A stretch of DNA of 13,389 bases from SSC4 sp964642445. GTDB taxonomy: Bacteria; Chloroflexota; Anaerolineae; SSC4; Amarolineaceae. The position numbers and the translations under genes were made by a program. The stretch is taken from positions 1-13,389 of the forward strand of contig CAZXQZ010000131.1 in assembly GCA_964642445.1 (NCBI GenBank). Direction: 5' to 3'. The notes under the pieces were generated by a model. The model saw nothing but the letters and a program-made list of their open reading frames with translations. It was not told the DNA's origin and did no database searches. Shown piece by piece: positions 6,838 to 13,380 of the stretch. The first letter of the stretch is position 1, and each line of letters opens with the position of its first letter.

Positions 6838-8316
6838 TTACCGCAGGTTCACCAACACCCACGCCAGCCCATCCGCCCCGGCGGGTTCGACGACGACACC
6901 TAAAACCGGGCCTCCTTCATCCAACCGCACACCCTCCACCTCGACGGTGCGCAGGGGGCGGGCCTGGCCGTTGTCCGCCAGGGTGAGGCGCTGGCCGGGA
7001 ATCACGGTCGCGGCACGCGCGTCGAGCCGCACCTGGCCCAGGCCCTGCACCAGCACGAAGAGGTGATCGCCCGGTGCCACGGGGCCGGCCGCCTGTTCGG
7101 CGATCTGCTCGACCACACCCTCCACTGTGTTCGTCCTGAGCTCGGCGCGCCCAAGCACCACACCGGCAACGCCGTTGGTTCCTACGTCTCCCGCCCGCCG
7201 CAGACGCAGCACCGGTTCGGCGCTGCCCTGCAGGGCGGTGGACAGCCCCGCCGGCGCCACAACATCGCCCGGCGCCAGGGGTGTGGTGCCGTCGTTGACG
7301 CCCACGTAGACCAGTTCACAACCATTGCACGAACCCGTGACGAAGATGTTGTCTTCGAAGTAGCCGGCATACGTGCCGTTGGTGGCGCCGCGCAGACCAG
7401 TGCCTGCGGCAAGGTTGAAGGCGCGTAAGACATAGCCGGTGTTGTTGCCCTCGTAGTACGCACCGGCGCTGGCACGCACCAGGAACTGGTTGGCACTGGA
7501 ACCGGTAAAATCGGCATTGGTGCTGTCCGCCCAGACGAAGGTGCCGTTGCCCAGGGCCTTGGCGCGATGACCGGCCGCAAAACTGTTGTCGCCGTCCGCC
7601 GTGTTGACGTCACCGCCCGGTACGACGGCGTACTGGCCGCTGGCTGTGTTGCTGCTGCCACCGCTGACCGTGCTGCGGTAGCCGCTGGCGTTGTTCTCGT
7701 AACCCCCGGCCACGGTACTCGAGGTCGCCGTGGCGTTGTTGAATGCGCCGCCGCCCACGGTCGCATAATCCACCGTAGCCGTGTTGTTACGCCCGCCGTC
7801 CACCACCGCCGCGCCGGCGGCCTGGTTGTTGTAACCACCGCCAATGGCGGCATAGTTGCCGGTGGCCTGGTTGGGTGCCGCCGGCCCGCCGCCGCCGGCA
7901 ATCGTAACGCCGTAGACACCCGCCGCCACCGTGTTGCCGACACTGCCACCGATGATGTTGATCCAGTTCGTCTGGGCGGTCGGTTCGATCCGCAGGGCGC
8001 GCTGGTTGTTCACCTTGATCTCGATCGCCTGGTTGTCGCTCGTGCCCAGGAAGTTCGTGCCGGGCACCGTACCCGCATTGCCAGTCAGGCCCCAGCCGTC
8101 GGCCAGAAAAGTACCGGTCTGTCCCCAGTGGCCGGCGGTGAGCTGGATGTCGAAGATGTCGACGTCGTTGTCGTGGTCGACGTCGCAGGCGGGATTGTAC
8201 GCAGCGCCCGGCGTACAAGGTGCTGTCTGTGGCGTTGGCAACGTGCTCGCCGCGGCACCTAGCGGCAGCAGCAGACACAATACCAGCCATAATGAGACCC
8301 ATCGTAGCGAGTTCAT
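6838..8316 (-). CDS. Secreted half-dockerin/Hep-Hag head-repeat protein with unrecognised C-terminal domain
   Basis: 492 residues from ATG 8316, chosen over a longer frame (to 8499) because it opens a clean signal peptide (1-24, ending GAAAS) and AAGGAG lies 7 nt upstream. Residues 34-66 carry a half-dockerin with one EF-hand-type loop (CDVDHDNDVDIFDIQLTAGH). Residues 75-112 (LTGNAGT, NFLGTSDN, RIEPT) align with the paralogue at 1-1132. Residues about 138-255 are Hep/Hag-like repeats (ATVGGGAFNN, STVSGGSSNTASG), ending SFAAGHRAKA and FVWADST. From about 328 the protein diverges into a strand-rich domain (CNGCELVYVGVNDGTTPLAP through AWVLVNLR) that I do not recognise. A surface adhesive or lattice role is inferred from the head repeats; no cell-wall or membrane anchor is visible. 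It lies 115 bp downstream of the 389-residue gene on the same strand. Confidence 0.9.
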   Translation of the reverse strand: MNSLRWVSLWLVLCLLLPLGAAASTLPTPQTAPCTPGAAYNPACDVDHDNDVDIFDIQLTAGHWGQTGTFLADGWGLTGNAGTVPGTNFLGTSDNQAIEIKVNNQRALRIEPTAQTNWINIIGGSVGNTVAAGVYGVTIAGGGGPAAPNQATGNYAAIGGGYNNQAAGAAVVDGGRNNTATVDYATVGGGAFNNATATSSTVAGGYENNASGYRSTVSGGSSNTASGQYAVVPGGDVNTADGDNSFAAGHRAKALGNGTFVWADSTNADFTGSSANQFLVRASAGAYYEGNNTGYVLRAFNLAAGTGLRGATNGTYAGYFEDNIFVTGSCNGCELVYVGVNDGTTPLAPGDVVAPAGLSTALQGSAEPVLRLRRAGDVGTNGVAGVVLGRAELRTNTVEGVVEQIAEQAAGPVAPGDHLFVLVQGLGQVRLDARAATVIPGQRLTLADNGQARPLRTVEVEGVRLDEGGPVLGVVVEPAGADGLAWVLVNLR

Positions 8317-8431
8317 CGTTACACTCCTTCGGTTGAACGTAATTTGGTTGATAGTGGCAATTCTGGCGCCGGGGAAACACGAGAATGAATTGGCAAACGG
8401 CGGTTCGCAGGAAATCAAACAACCGCTACCA

Positions 8432-9601
8432 TCAAAGTCTGCCCGGCGGCTGAACGCCCCGCCGGATGGCAGCCGTCTGTTCCGCAGAGAATGGTGCATC
8501 GTACATCACTGGCACCAGGTGGTACACCCGGAATAAATCGGTGATGAAGTGCATGCGGTCGGGCAGGTCACCCCAATCGACGGCGCCGCTGCCGCTGGTG
8601 CTGTCGGCTGTGGGGTCGACCTGCCGCAGCAGTGCGGCCAGCTCAACCTGGTCGATCGTCTGCAGCTCCACCGGAAATGTACGGCCCAGGTCATCCCCCA
8701 ACGCCAGCACCCGCCCATCGGGCATGGCCAACGTCATCATTGTTTCGGTGACGACCAGGCGGCCGATGCGCTGTGTTTCGTCGGCCAGCTTGTCGCGCGC
8801 AGTCAGCAGTGAACGCATTCGCCCGGCCAGGCGCGCCAGCCAGTAGCGCAGCCGGGAAGCCGGGTTGGGAAACAGCTCGTCTACCAGCCGGCGGCGCAGG
8901 ACACGCGGATCGACCACCGGTGCGTTCATGGCCTCCACGATCTCCGGCTGCAGGCGGGTCTGTTCGTGGAAGCCGATCTCCAGGTTGGCCAGGAGCATCA
9001 ACTGCGCTTTGTTGTGCGCATCGGTCGCATCCAGGGCCTGCACGTAGTGGGCGAACGCCTGGCGCAGGTAGCGCTGACCCTGCGGTGGCTCGCCGGGGCG
9101 GAACGCGTCGTAGAAGCGGGCGAGTTGTGCAGCATCGGGTTGCCCGTTGGCGAACAAATCCAGGAAGCGCGCAAACTCATAGCCGATTTCCTCGAACACT
9201 TTGAGATTGCCGCGTGCCACCGCCGCACTGGTGCGTTCGAAGGCCGCCGCCGGATTCAGCGCCTCCCACAGCGCTTCCACGGCACCGCCCAGGCTGCGCG
9301 GCTGTTGGGCGGCCGGGGTACCACTGGCCGCAAGCACAGCCTCGGCCTGGACCTCTACCGCTGGCGTGCCACGCAGCAGCCGTTCGAAGGCGCGCACCAG
9401 GTCTTCGCGGCGGATGCTCTGCCCCGCCTGTTTGGAGGCCCAGGTGGCCATCGCGCACCAGTTGGCCCCGGCCCCAGTCAGGTGTGCCATGGCGGTGGCC
9501 AGGTCGTGGTAGGCCTGGGTGATCTGCAGGTTGCGCACGACCGGATCGCGGTTGGCCGCGATCTGGCGCACGCTATCGACCGTAACAGGCAGTGGATTCA
9601 C
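8432..9601 (-). CDS. Hypothetical cytoplasmic helical protein, unrecognised family
   Basis: 389 residues if started at GTG 9601 (NPLPVTVDSVRQIAANRDP follows). No signal peptide or membrane span is seen; the content is mostly helical. Landmarks that look family-defining are NLQITQAYHDLATAMAH (24-40), ANWCAMATWASKQAGQSIRR (46-65), NKAQLMLLANLEIGFHEQTR, LALGDDLGRTFPVELQTID and MHFITDLFRVYHLVPVMYD near the C-terminus. I have an impression of similar uncharacterised bacterial proteins but cannot name a domain. The frame continues upstream to 9733, where the microsatellite would encode a Ser/Thr repeat tail. The GTG start is preferred because AGGAGGAGGAGG directly precedes it, with one AGGAGG unit at 6 nt. 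Thus the microsatellite edge itself supplies the ribosome-binding site. Confidence 0.75.
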   Translation of the reverse strand: MNPLPVTVDSVRQIAANRDPVVRNLQITQAYHDLATAMAHLTGAGANWCAMATWASKQAGQSIRREDLVRAFERLLRGTPAVEVQAEAVLAASGTPAAQQPRSLGGAVEALWEALNPAAAFERTSAAVARGNLKVFEEIGYEFARFLDLFANGQPDAAQLARFYDAFRPGEPPQGQRYLRQAFAHYVQALDATDAHNKAQLMLLANLEIGFHEQTRLQPEIVEAMNAPVVDPRVLRRRLVDELFPNPASRLRYWLARLAGRMRSLLTARDKLADETQRIGRLVVTETMMTLAMPDGRVLALGDDLGRTFPVELQTIDQVELAALLRQVDPTADSTSGSGAVDWGDLPDRMHFITDLFRVYHLVPVMYDAPFSAEQTAAIRRGVQPPGRL

Positions 9602-9603
9602 AG

Positions 9604-9690
9604 TCCTCCTCCTCCTCGTACTCGTACTCCTACTCGTACTCGTACTCGTACTCGTACTCGTACTCCTCCTCGTACTCGTACTCGTACTCG
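9604..9690. repeat. CTCGTA-type hexanucleotide microsatellite at a translation start
   Basis: Imperfect tandem copies of CTCGTA on the plus strand (GAGTAC on the coding minus strand), interrupted by TCC blocks. The longest pure run is 9631-9665. It abuts the GTG start of the minus-strand gene at 9601, and its terminal TCCTCC repeats are that gene's ribosome-binding site. It is inverted relative to the same hexamer at 9789-9820 and 9898-9929. Confidence 0.92.
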
Positions 9691-9714
9691 ATCCTTGCCG
9701 CAAATCCGAGCACG

Positions 9715-9994
9715 ACCCGGTCATCGCCCACAACAGTAACTTCGATCAAGCCTAATCGATGCCGATGTTCAAGCCAGGTGATCCGGTTGTACGAGTACGA
9801 GTACGAGTACGAGTACGAGTTTTACCCGGTCATCGCCCACAACAGTAACTTCGATCAAGCCTAATCGATGCCGATGTTCAAGCCAGGTGATCCGGTTGTA
9901 CGAGTACGAGTACGAGTACGAGTACGAGTTTTACCCGGTCATCGCCCACAACTGTCACCTTTGATCGCGCCTAATCGATGCCTATGCTCCAGCC
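9715..9994. repeat. 109-bp tandem repeats ending in a GTACGA microsatellite
   Basis: Copy 1 (9715-9823) and copy 2 (9824-9932) look identical. Copy 3 (from 9933) is partial and diverged, fading out just before the stop of the broken gene at 10005. Each full unit begins ACCCGGTCATCGCCCACAAC and ends with 32 bp of GTACGA-type hexamer (9789-9820, 9898-9929). Copy 3 may be the ancestral sequence next to the broken gene. No gene lies between 9602 and 10004. Confidence 0.92.
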
Positions 9995-10004
9995 ATACGA
10001 CCCA

Positions 10005-10484
10005 CTACGGGCAGTTCGTATTCCAAAGTTGAGCGATCGCCGATACGTCCTGAATATCGATCGGGCTGCCAAAGGGTGGTGCTACATCGTACGTGGCGTT
10101 GTACGCACCCGGATTGTTCCACCGTGATGCCACCTGCATGATGTCCTGCACGTCGACCCGCCCGTTGCTGTTGAAGTCCATGTAACAACCGATGGCGCGG
10201 CACGGACTGAACTCCGACGTGTTGCCGGCGGAATCGGTCGCCGTCGCCGTCAACCAGAACCCGCCAGGCGCGGCGGGAAACACCGTCGAAAAACCGGCAT
10301 TGCCGTTGGCCGCCGTCGTGGTCGACAGCGAGCCATATTACACGCGCCGTCATCGTCGTCATCGAACGTGTTCACGGTGAAGGTGGCCGCAGGCTGGTCT
10401 GTTTGGGCCAGGCCGGAGGCCGGAACGAAAGAAACTGCAGTGATCAGCAGGATCCACCATCCGCAGAGTGGCACGTGGTCGCAT
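10005..10484 (-). pseudogene. Broken CSLREAI/dockerin secreted protein (internal deletion and frameshifts)
   Basis: Three frames must be joined. ATG 10484 (AGGAGG 12 nt upstream) reads MRPRATLR. A shift is needed to continue into the signal peptide WWILLITAVSFVPASGLAQT, also reachable from GTG 10474. That frame runs on to TFTVNTFDDDDDGACN, the typical opening of CSLREAI-type exported proteins. Immediately after, near 10345, the sequence jumps and changes frame to GSLSTTTAANGNAGFSTVFP, then GGFWLTATATDSAGNTSEFS, the usual end of such proteins. A C-terminal dockerin follows (YMDFNSNGRVDVQDIMQVAS, then PIDIQDVSAIAQLW) to TAG at 10005. The missing middle is normally several hundred residues. A real deletion is likely, but a mis-assembly cannot be excluded in this repeat-rich scaffold. 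The promoter is intact. Confidence 0.8.
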
Positions 10485-10541
10485 GTTCAGCCTGGTCCTC
10501 CTGGAGCAATTGGGGTGGGGGTGAGTGTCTTGGTGGCGAGG

Positions 10542-10569
10542 ATTATAATCCAGATTCACAGATTGTCAA
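10542..10569 (-). promoter_or_regulatory. Consensus promoter upstream of the broken dockerin gene
   Basis: On the minus strand, TTGACA (10569-10564) and TATAAT (10547-10542) are both perfect, with a 16-bp spacer. The predicted start is near 10535, about 50 nt before ATG 10484. It resembles the promoter of the beta-helix gene. Confidence 0.75.
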
Positions 10570-10762
10570 CGGGTAACGCGTGGTAAAGCCGCGAATTGAC
10601 GCGAATCAGTGCAAGTGTTTCGGACCAGGTTCTGAGTGTGCGCCGTGTGTTGCCATGAGTTCGAGATGTCGCTGGACTGGGATGGTCAATTTGTGAGTGG
10701 TCAGGCCCAGGCAGACGGCCGGCATACAGGAATATCGGGCAAACTCGATCCGGAATAACAGT

Positions 10763-10790
10763 TTGACTTTAGCCAGCGTCAAGGTAAAAT
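10763..10790 (+). promoter_or_regulatory. Candidate promoter for the toxin-antitoxin/sulfatase run
   Basis: TTGACT (10763-10768) and TAAAAT (10785-10790), each 5/6 to consensus, are separated by 16 bp. The leader to ATG 10943 would be about 146 nt, longer than usual for such pairs, so a nearer promoter remains possible. Confidence 0.4.
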
Positions 10791-10875
10791 GGGTGACGTC
10801 AATGGCGATCCTGGTGCCCGAACAGGGCAGTTCTTCAGTATCGTGATCGTTAAAATCGAGGCAATCGTACCAAAT

Positions 10876-10895
10876 AGGTTCCCTGCTCCGGCACT
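10876..10895. repeat. Short dispersed repeat, copy 2 (18/20 match to 1395-1414)
   Basis: AGGTTCCCTG, then CT, then CCGGCACT, in the same orientation as copy 1 at the 3' end of rarD. It lies in the leader of the toxin-antitoxin pair, 47 bp before the DUF433 start. Confidence 0.4.
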
Positions 10896-10942
10896 GGAGT
10901 CATTCAGAAAAACCGGAACCGTTTGGAAAGAAGAGGGGTTGC

Positions 10943-11179
10943 ATGAATCCACTGCTTGAGCGTATTACGATCGATCCAAACATCTGCTTTGGAAAGCCTT
11001 GCATTCGTGGCACACGATTGTGGGTGGCATTGATTCTCGATTTTCTGGCCAGCGGCATGACCATCGGGGAGATTCTGGCAGAGTATCCTCAGCTTGTGGC
11101 TGACGATGTACGTGCGGCCATTGCGTATGGAGCAGAAATGACGCGTGAACGCTTTGTTGAACTTCCGTTAGCCGCATGA
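10943..11179 (+). CDS. DUF433 antitoxin-like protein
   Basis: 78 residues with the DUF433 hallmarks: ITIDPNICFGKPCIRGTRL (9-27), then VALILDFLASGMTIGEILAE (29-48) and YPQLVADDVRAAIAYGAE. DUF433 proteins are small winged-helix/helix-turn-helix-like proteins found as the partner of DUF5615 PIN-like proteins, generally read as antitoxin and autoregulator (VapB45-like). A purine-rich AGAGGGG lies 5 nt before the ATG. The stop overlaps the next start as ATGA, so expression is coupled. Base composition is lower in G+C than the neighbouring secreted-protein genes. Confidence 0.9.
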   Translation: MNPLLERITIDPNICFGKPCIRGTRLWVALILDFLASGMTIGEILAEYPQLVADDVRAAIAYGAEMTRERFVELPLAA

Positions 11180-11553
11180 GGTTCAAGCTGGATGAGAATT
11201 TTGGTGCGCGCACCCAGCACTTGTTCCGCGAGGCTGGCCATGACGTCAGTACGGTCCGCGAGCAGGCACTTCAGGGTGCAACAGATCAACACCTGTATGA
11301 TGTATGCTGCGATGAAGAACGATGTTTGGTAACCCTTGACCTGGATTTCGCCAATATCTTTCGTTTTCCACCAGACATGGGGTTTGGCATTGCGGTAATT
11401 CGGTTGCCACGCGATGCGAGCCTTTCTGCGCTCGAGGGTGTAATCGCACAATTCTTGCGGGCACTCGAACAGATGGCAATCGAGAATGAGCTGTGGATCA
11501 TCGAGGTAGGGCGCATACGCATTCACCAGCGTCGTGTTGATGTCGAGGACTGA
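11176..11553 (+). CDS. DUF5615 PIN-like toxin
   Basis: 125 residues, the usual size for DUF5615 (Mut7-C/PIN-like, VapC45 type). The N-terminus MRFKLDENFGARTQHLFREA places the conserved Asp5-Glu6-Asn7 of the putative metal-dependent RNase site. GHDVSTVREQALQGATD follows, then CLVTLDLDFANIFRFPP with the second acidic cluster (LDLDF), and a C-terminal domain ending in LWIIEVGRIRIHQRR. Proteins of this family are predicted ribonucleases held in check by DUF433. Activity here is inferred from these residues. It begins in a 4-nt overlap with the antitoxin gene and ends 29 bp before the sulfatase start, with no visible terminator between them. About 26 of 60 bases are G or C at 11281-11340, against 40 of 60 at 12301-12360 in the sulfatase. 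Confidence 0.88.
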   Translation: MRFKLDENFGARTQHLFREAGHDVSTVREQALQGATDQHLYDVCCDEERCLVTLDLDFANIFRFPPDMGFGIAVIRLPRDASLSALEGVIAQFLRALEQMAIENELWIIEVGRIRIHQRRVDVED

Positions 11554-11582
11554 AACAAGTATCAATCGCCGGAGGCAACTTG

Positions 11583-13343
11583 ATGACCACGATGCCCGTC
11601 CTGCTACACGTGGTTCTTCTGCTCATGGGTCTGGCGGGTAGCCCTGGGCTGCCGGTTTACGAGGTGCCCGCAGCGCCGCTGTCGGCCCAATCGCCCATCA
11701 CACCCAACATCATCCTGATTCTGGCCGATGACCTCGATTTGCAGCTCGACACCGTGACGACGATGCCCGCCTTGCAGGCACTGGTGGCCGACCAGGGCGT
11801 GACGTTCACCGATTTTGTGGTCAACGCGTCGATCTGCTGCCCGTCGCGCGCGTCCCTGCTGCGCGGCCAGTACGTGCACAACCACCAGGTCTACACAAAC
11901 GGCCCCCCACCCACCGGTGGCTTCGAGGCGTTTCGGGATCTGGGGCACGAAAACGATACCATCGCCACCCGCCTGCAAGGCGCCGGTTATCGCACGGCGC
12001 TGTTTGGCAAATACCTGAACCGCTACGCCTATTCGAGTCCGGCCAACTACATCCCCCCGGGCTGGACCGAGTGGTACGCCCCGTCGCCCACGGCGCCCGG
12101 CTATAACCAGTACAACTACCGGTTGAACGAAAACGGTGCGCTGGTCAATTACGGCAGTGCGCCGGAAGATTACCTGCAGGACGTACTGACGGCCCGCGCC
12201 ACCAGCTTCATCACGCGCACCCTGGCCGCCGGGGACCCATTTTTTGTCTATTTCGGCTCGTTTTCGCCGCACACACCCTCGACGCCGGCCCCGCGACACT
12301 CCACGCTGTTCACCGATACGCTGGCGCCGCGTCCGCCCTCGTTCAACGAGCTCGACGTCAGCGATAAGCCGCTCGGCATTCAGACGCTGCCTCTCCTGAC
12401 GCCCGAAGAGATCGACGCTATCGACGCCCAGTATCGATTGTGGCTGCAGTCGATGCAGGCCGTCGACGAGACGATCGCCAGCTTCGTCGACACCTTGCAG
12501 GCCACGGGCCAGCTGACCAACACCTACATCATCTTCACCAGCGACAACGGCTATCACATGGGACAGCACCGCCTGGCACCCGGTAAGTACATGGGCTACG
12601 AGGAAGACCTCCGGGCGCCGCTGTACGTGCGTGGCCCCCAGGTCTCGGTCAGCCAGACGATGACCTACACGGCGAGCATCGTCGACCTGGCACCCACCCT
12701 GGCCGATATCGCGGGCATTCCTGTCCCGTCCTACATGGACGGGCGCTCGCTGCTGCCGCTCTTGGGCGCCAATCCGCCACCCGCAACCGCATGGCGGCAG
12801 GCCTGCCTGTTCGAGCAGTACATCGGTGATCACCTCCGCGAACCCGATCCACTCGGTGAACCGCCCGATCCCTTCGATTCAGCCAAATACGAGAGCGTGC
12901 CCCTGTTTTACACCGGCCTGCGAACCCCAACCCTGAAGTACATCGAGTACGACACCGGCGAACGCGAGCTGTACGACCTGGTCAACGACCCCTATGAGCT
13001 GGAAAACCAGGTGACAAACGCCGATCCCGGGACGCTGGTGCAGCTGTCGGAATGGCTGTACCTGCTGCACACCTGTGCGACCGACGACTGCCGCATTCGC
13101 GAGATGGGGCCACCACCACCACTCGGTGTCGATCCAACAGCTTGTACGGCACTCGACTTCGATGGGACCAGCAGCATCACCGTGGTCGACGTGGCGCTGC
13201 TGGCGCTGCATTGGGGTGAAACATCACAATCGCCCGGCTGGGACCCCCGCTTCGACCTGGATGAAAACCTGGTGGTGGACACCGCCGACCTGACGATCGT
13301 TGCCGAACGGTGGGGAGAAGTGTGTGCACCCGATCTGGGGTAG
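11583..13343 (+). CDS. Secreted GNS/SULF-like sulfatase with C-terminal dockerin
   Basis: 586 residues from ATG 11583 (GGAGG at 11571-11575, 7 nt away; an in-frame TTG one codon earlier fits less well). A signal peptide covers about 1-20. The sulfatase domain starts at TPNIILILADD, with metal ligands Asp49-Asp50. Cys85 is the formylglycine precursor in ICCPSRASLLRGQYVHNHQV. GYRTALFGKYLNRY, YIPPGWTEW and SDNGYHMGQHRLAPGKYMGY (metal ligands Asp321-Asn322) closely recall animal N-acetylglucosamine-6-sulfatase and SULF enzymes. The likely reaction is hydrolysis of sulfate esters on extracellular glycans; the exact substrate is inferred. Residues about 521-582 form a dockerin with two calcium loops bracketed by cysteines (CTALDFDG and WGEVC). 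Maturation requires a formylglycine-generating enzyme, not encoded here. Cotranscription with the toxin-antitoxin pair is plausible. Confidence 0.93.
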   Translation: MTTMPVLLHVVLLLMGLAGSPGLPVYEVPAAPLSAQSPITPNIILILADDLDLQLDTVTTMPALQALVADQGVTFTDFVVNASICCPSRASLLRGQYVHNHQVYTNGPPPTGGFEAFRDLGHENDTIATRLQGAGYRTALFGKYLNRYAYSSPANYIPPGWTEWYAPSPTAPGYNQYNYRLNENGALVNYGSAPEDYLQDVLTARATSFITRTLAAGDPFFVYFGSFSPHTPSTPAPRHSTLFTDTLAPRPPSFNELDVSDKPLGIQTLPLLTPEEIDAIDAQYRLWLQSMQAVDETIASFVDTLQATGQLTNTYIIFTSDNGYHMGQHRLAPGKYMGYEEDLRAPLYVRGPQVSVSQTMTYTASIVDLAPTLADIAGIPVPSYMDGRSLLPLLGANPPPATAWRQACLFEQYIGDHLREPDPLGEPPDPFDSAKYESVPLFYTGLRTPTLKYIEYDTGERELYDLVNDPYELENQVTNADPGTLVQLSEWLYLLHTCATDDCRIREMGPPPPLGVDPTACTALDFDGTSSITVVDVALLALHWGETSQSPGWDPRFDLDENLVVDTADLTIVAERWGEVCAPDLG

Positions 13344-13355
13344 CGTTGGTCACTT

Positions 13356-13380
13356 AGGGCTCGTAAAAGAATAACTTCCC
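13356..13380 (+). repeat. Second copy of the MITE-type terminal repeat, at window edge
   Basis: Matches 2323-2347 in 24 of 25 bases, including the full 17-mer GTAAAAGAATAACTTCC (13363-13379), in the same orientation. It begins 13 bp after the sulfatase stop and probably marks the left end of another element copy that continues beyond the window. Confidence 0.8.

Larger units (their letters stand above)
10570..10942. other. Intergenic region, no gene recognised
   Basis: Between the divergent promoter of the broken dockerin gene and the toxin-antitoxin pair. No reading frame with recognisable content is present on either strand. It holds a candidate plus-strand promoter (10763-10790) and the second copy of the 20-bp repeat (10876-10895). 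Base composition is visibly lower in G+C than the flanking secreted-protein genes. Confidence 0.6.

Noticed and set aside
7567..8262. Plus-strand frame of 231 codons
   Set aside because: Shadow of the second Hep/Hag-like gene, of the same kind as at 56-1282.
8317..8499. N-terminal extension of the second Hep/Hag-like protein
   Set aside because: It would bury the signal peptide. The ATG at 8316 has a good ribosome-binding site directly upstream.
10570..10942. Small RNA or riboswitch in the long leader of the toxin-antitoxin pair
   Set aside because: No recognisable aptamer or strong hairpin; only a candidate promoter and a short repeat could be supported.
11604..12833. Minus-strand frame of 409 codons
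   Set aside because: Antisense to the sulfatase, whose catalytic motifs are unambiguous.
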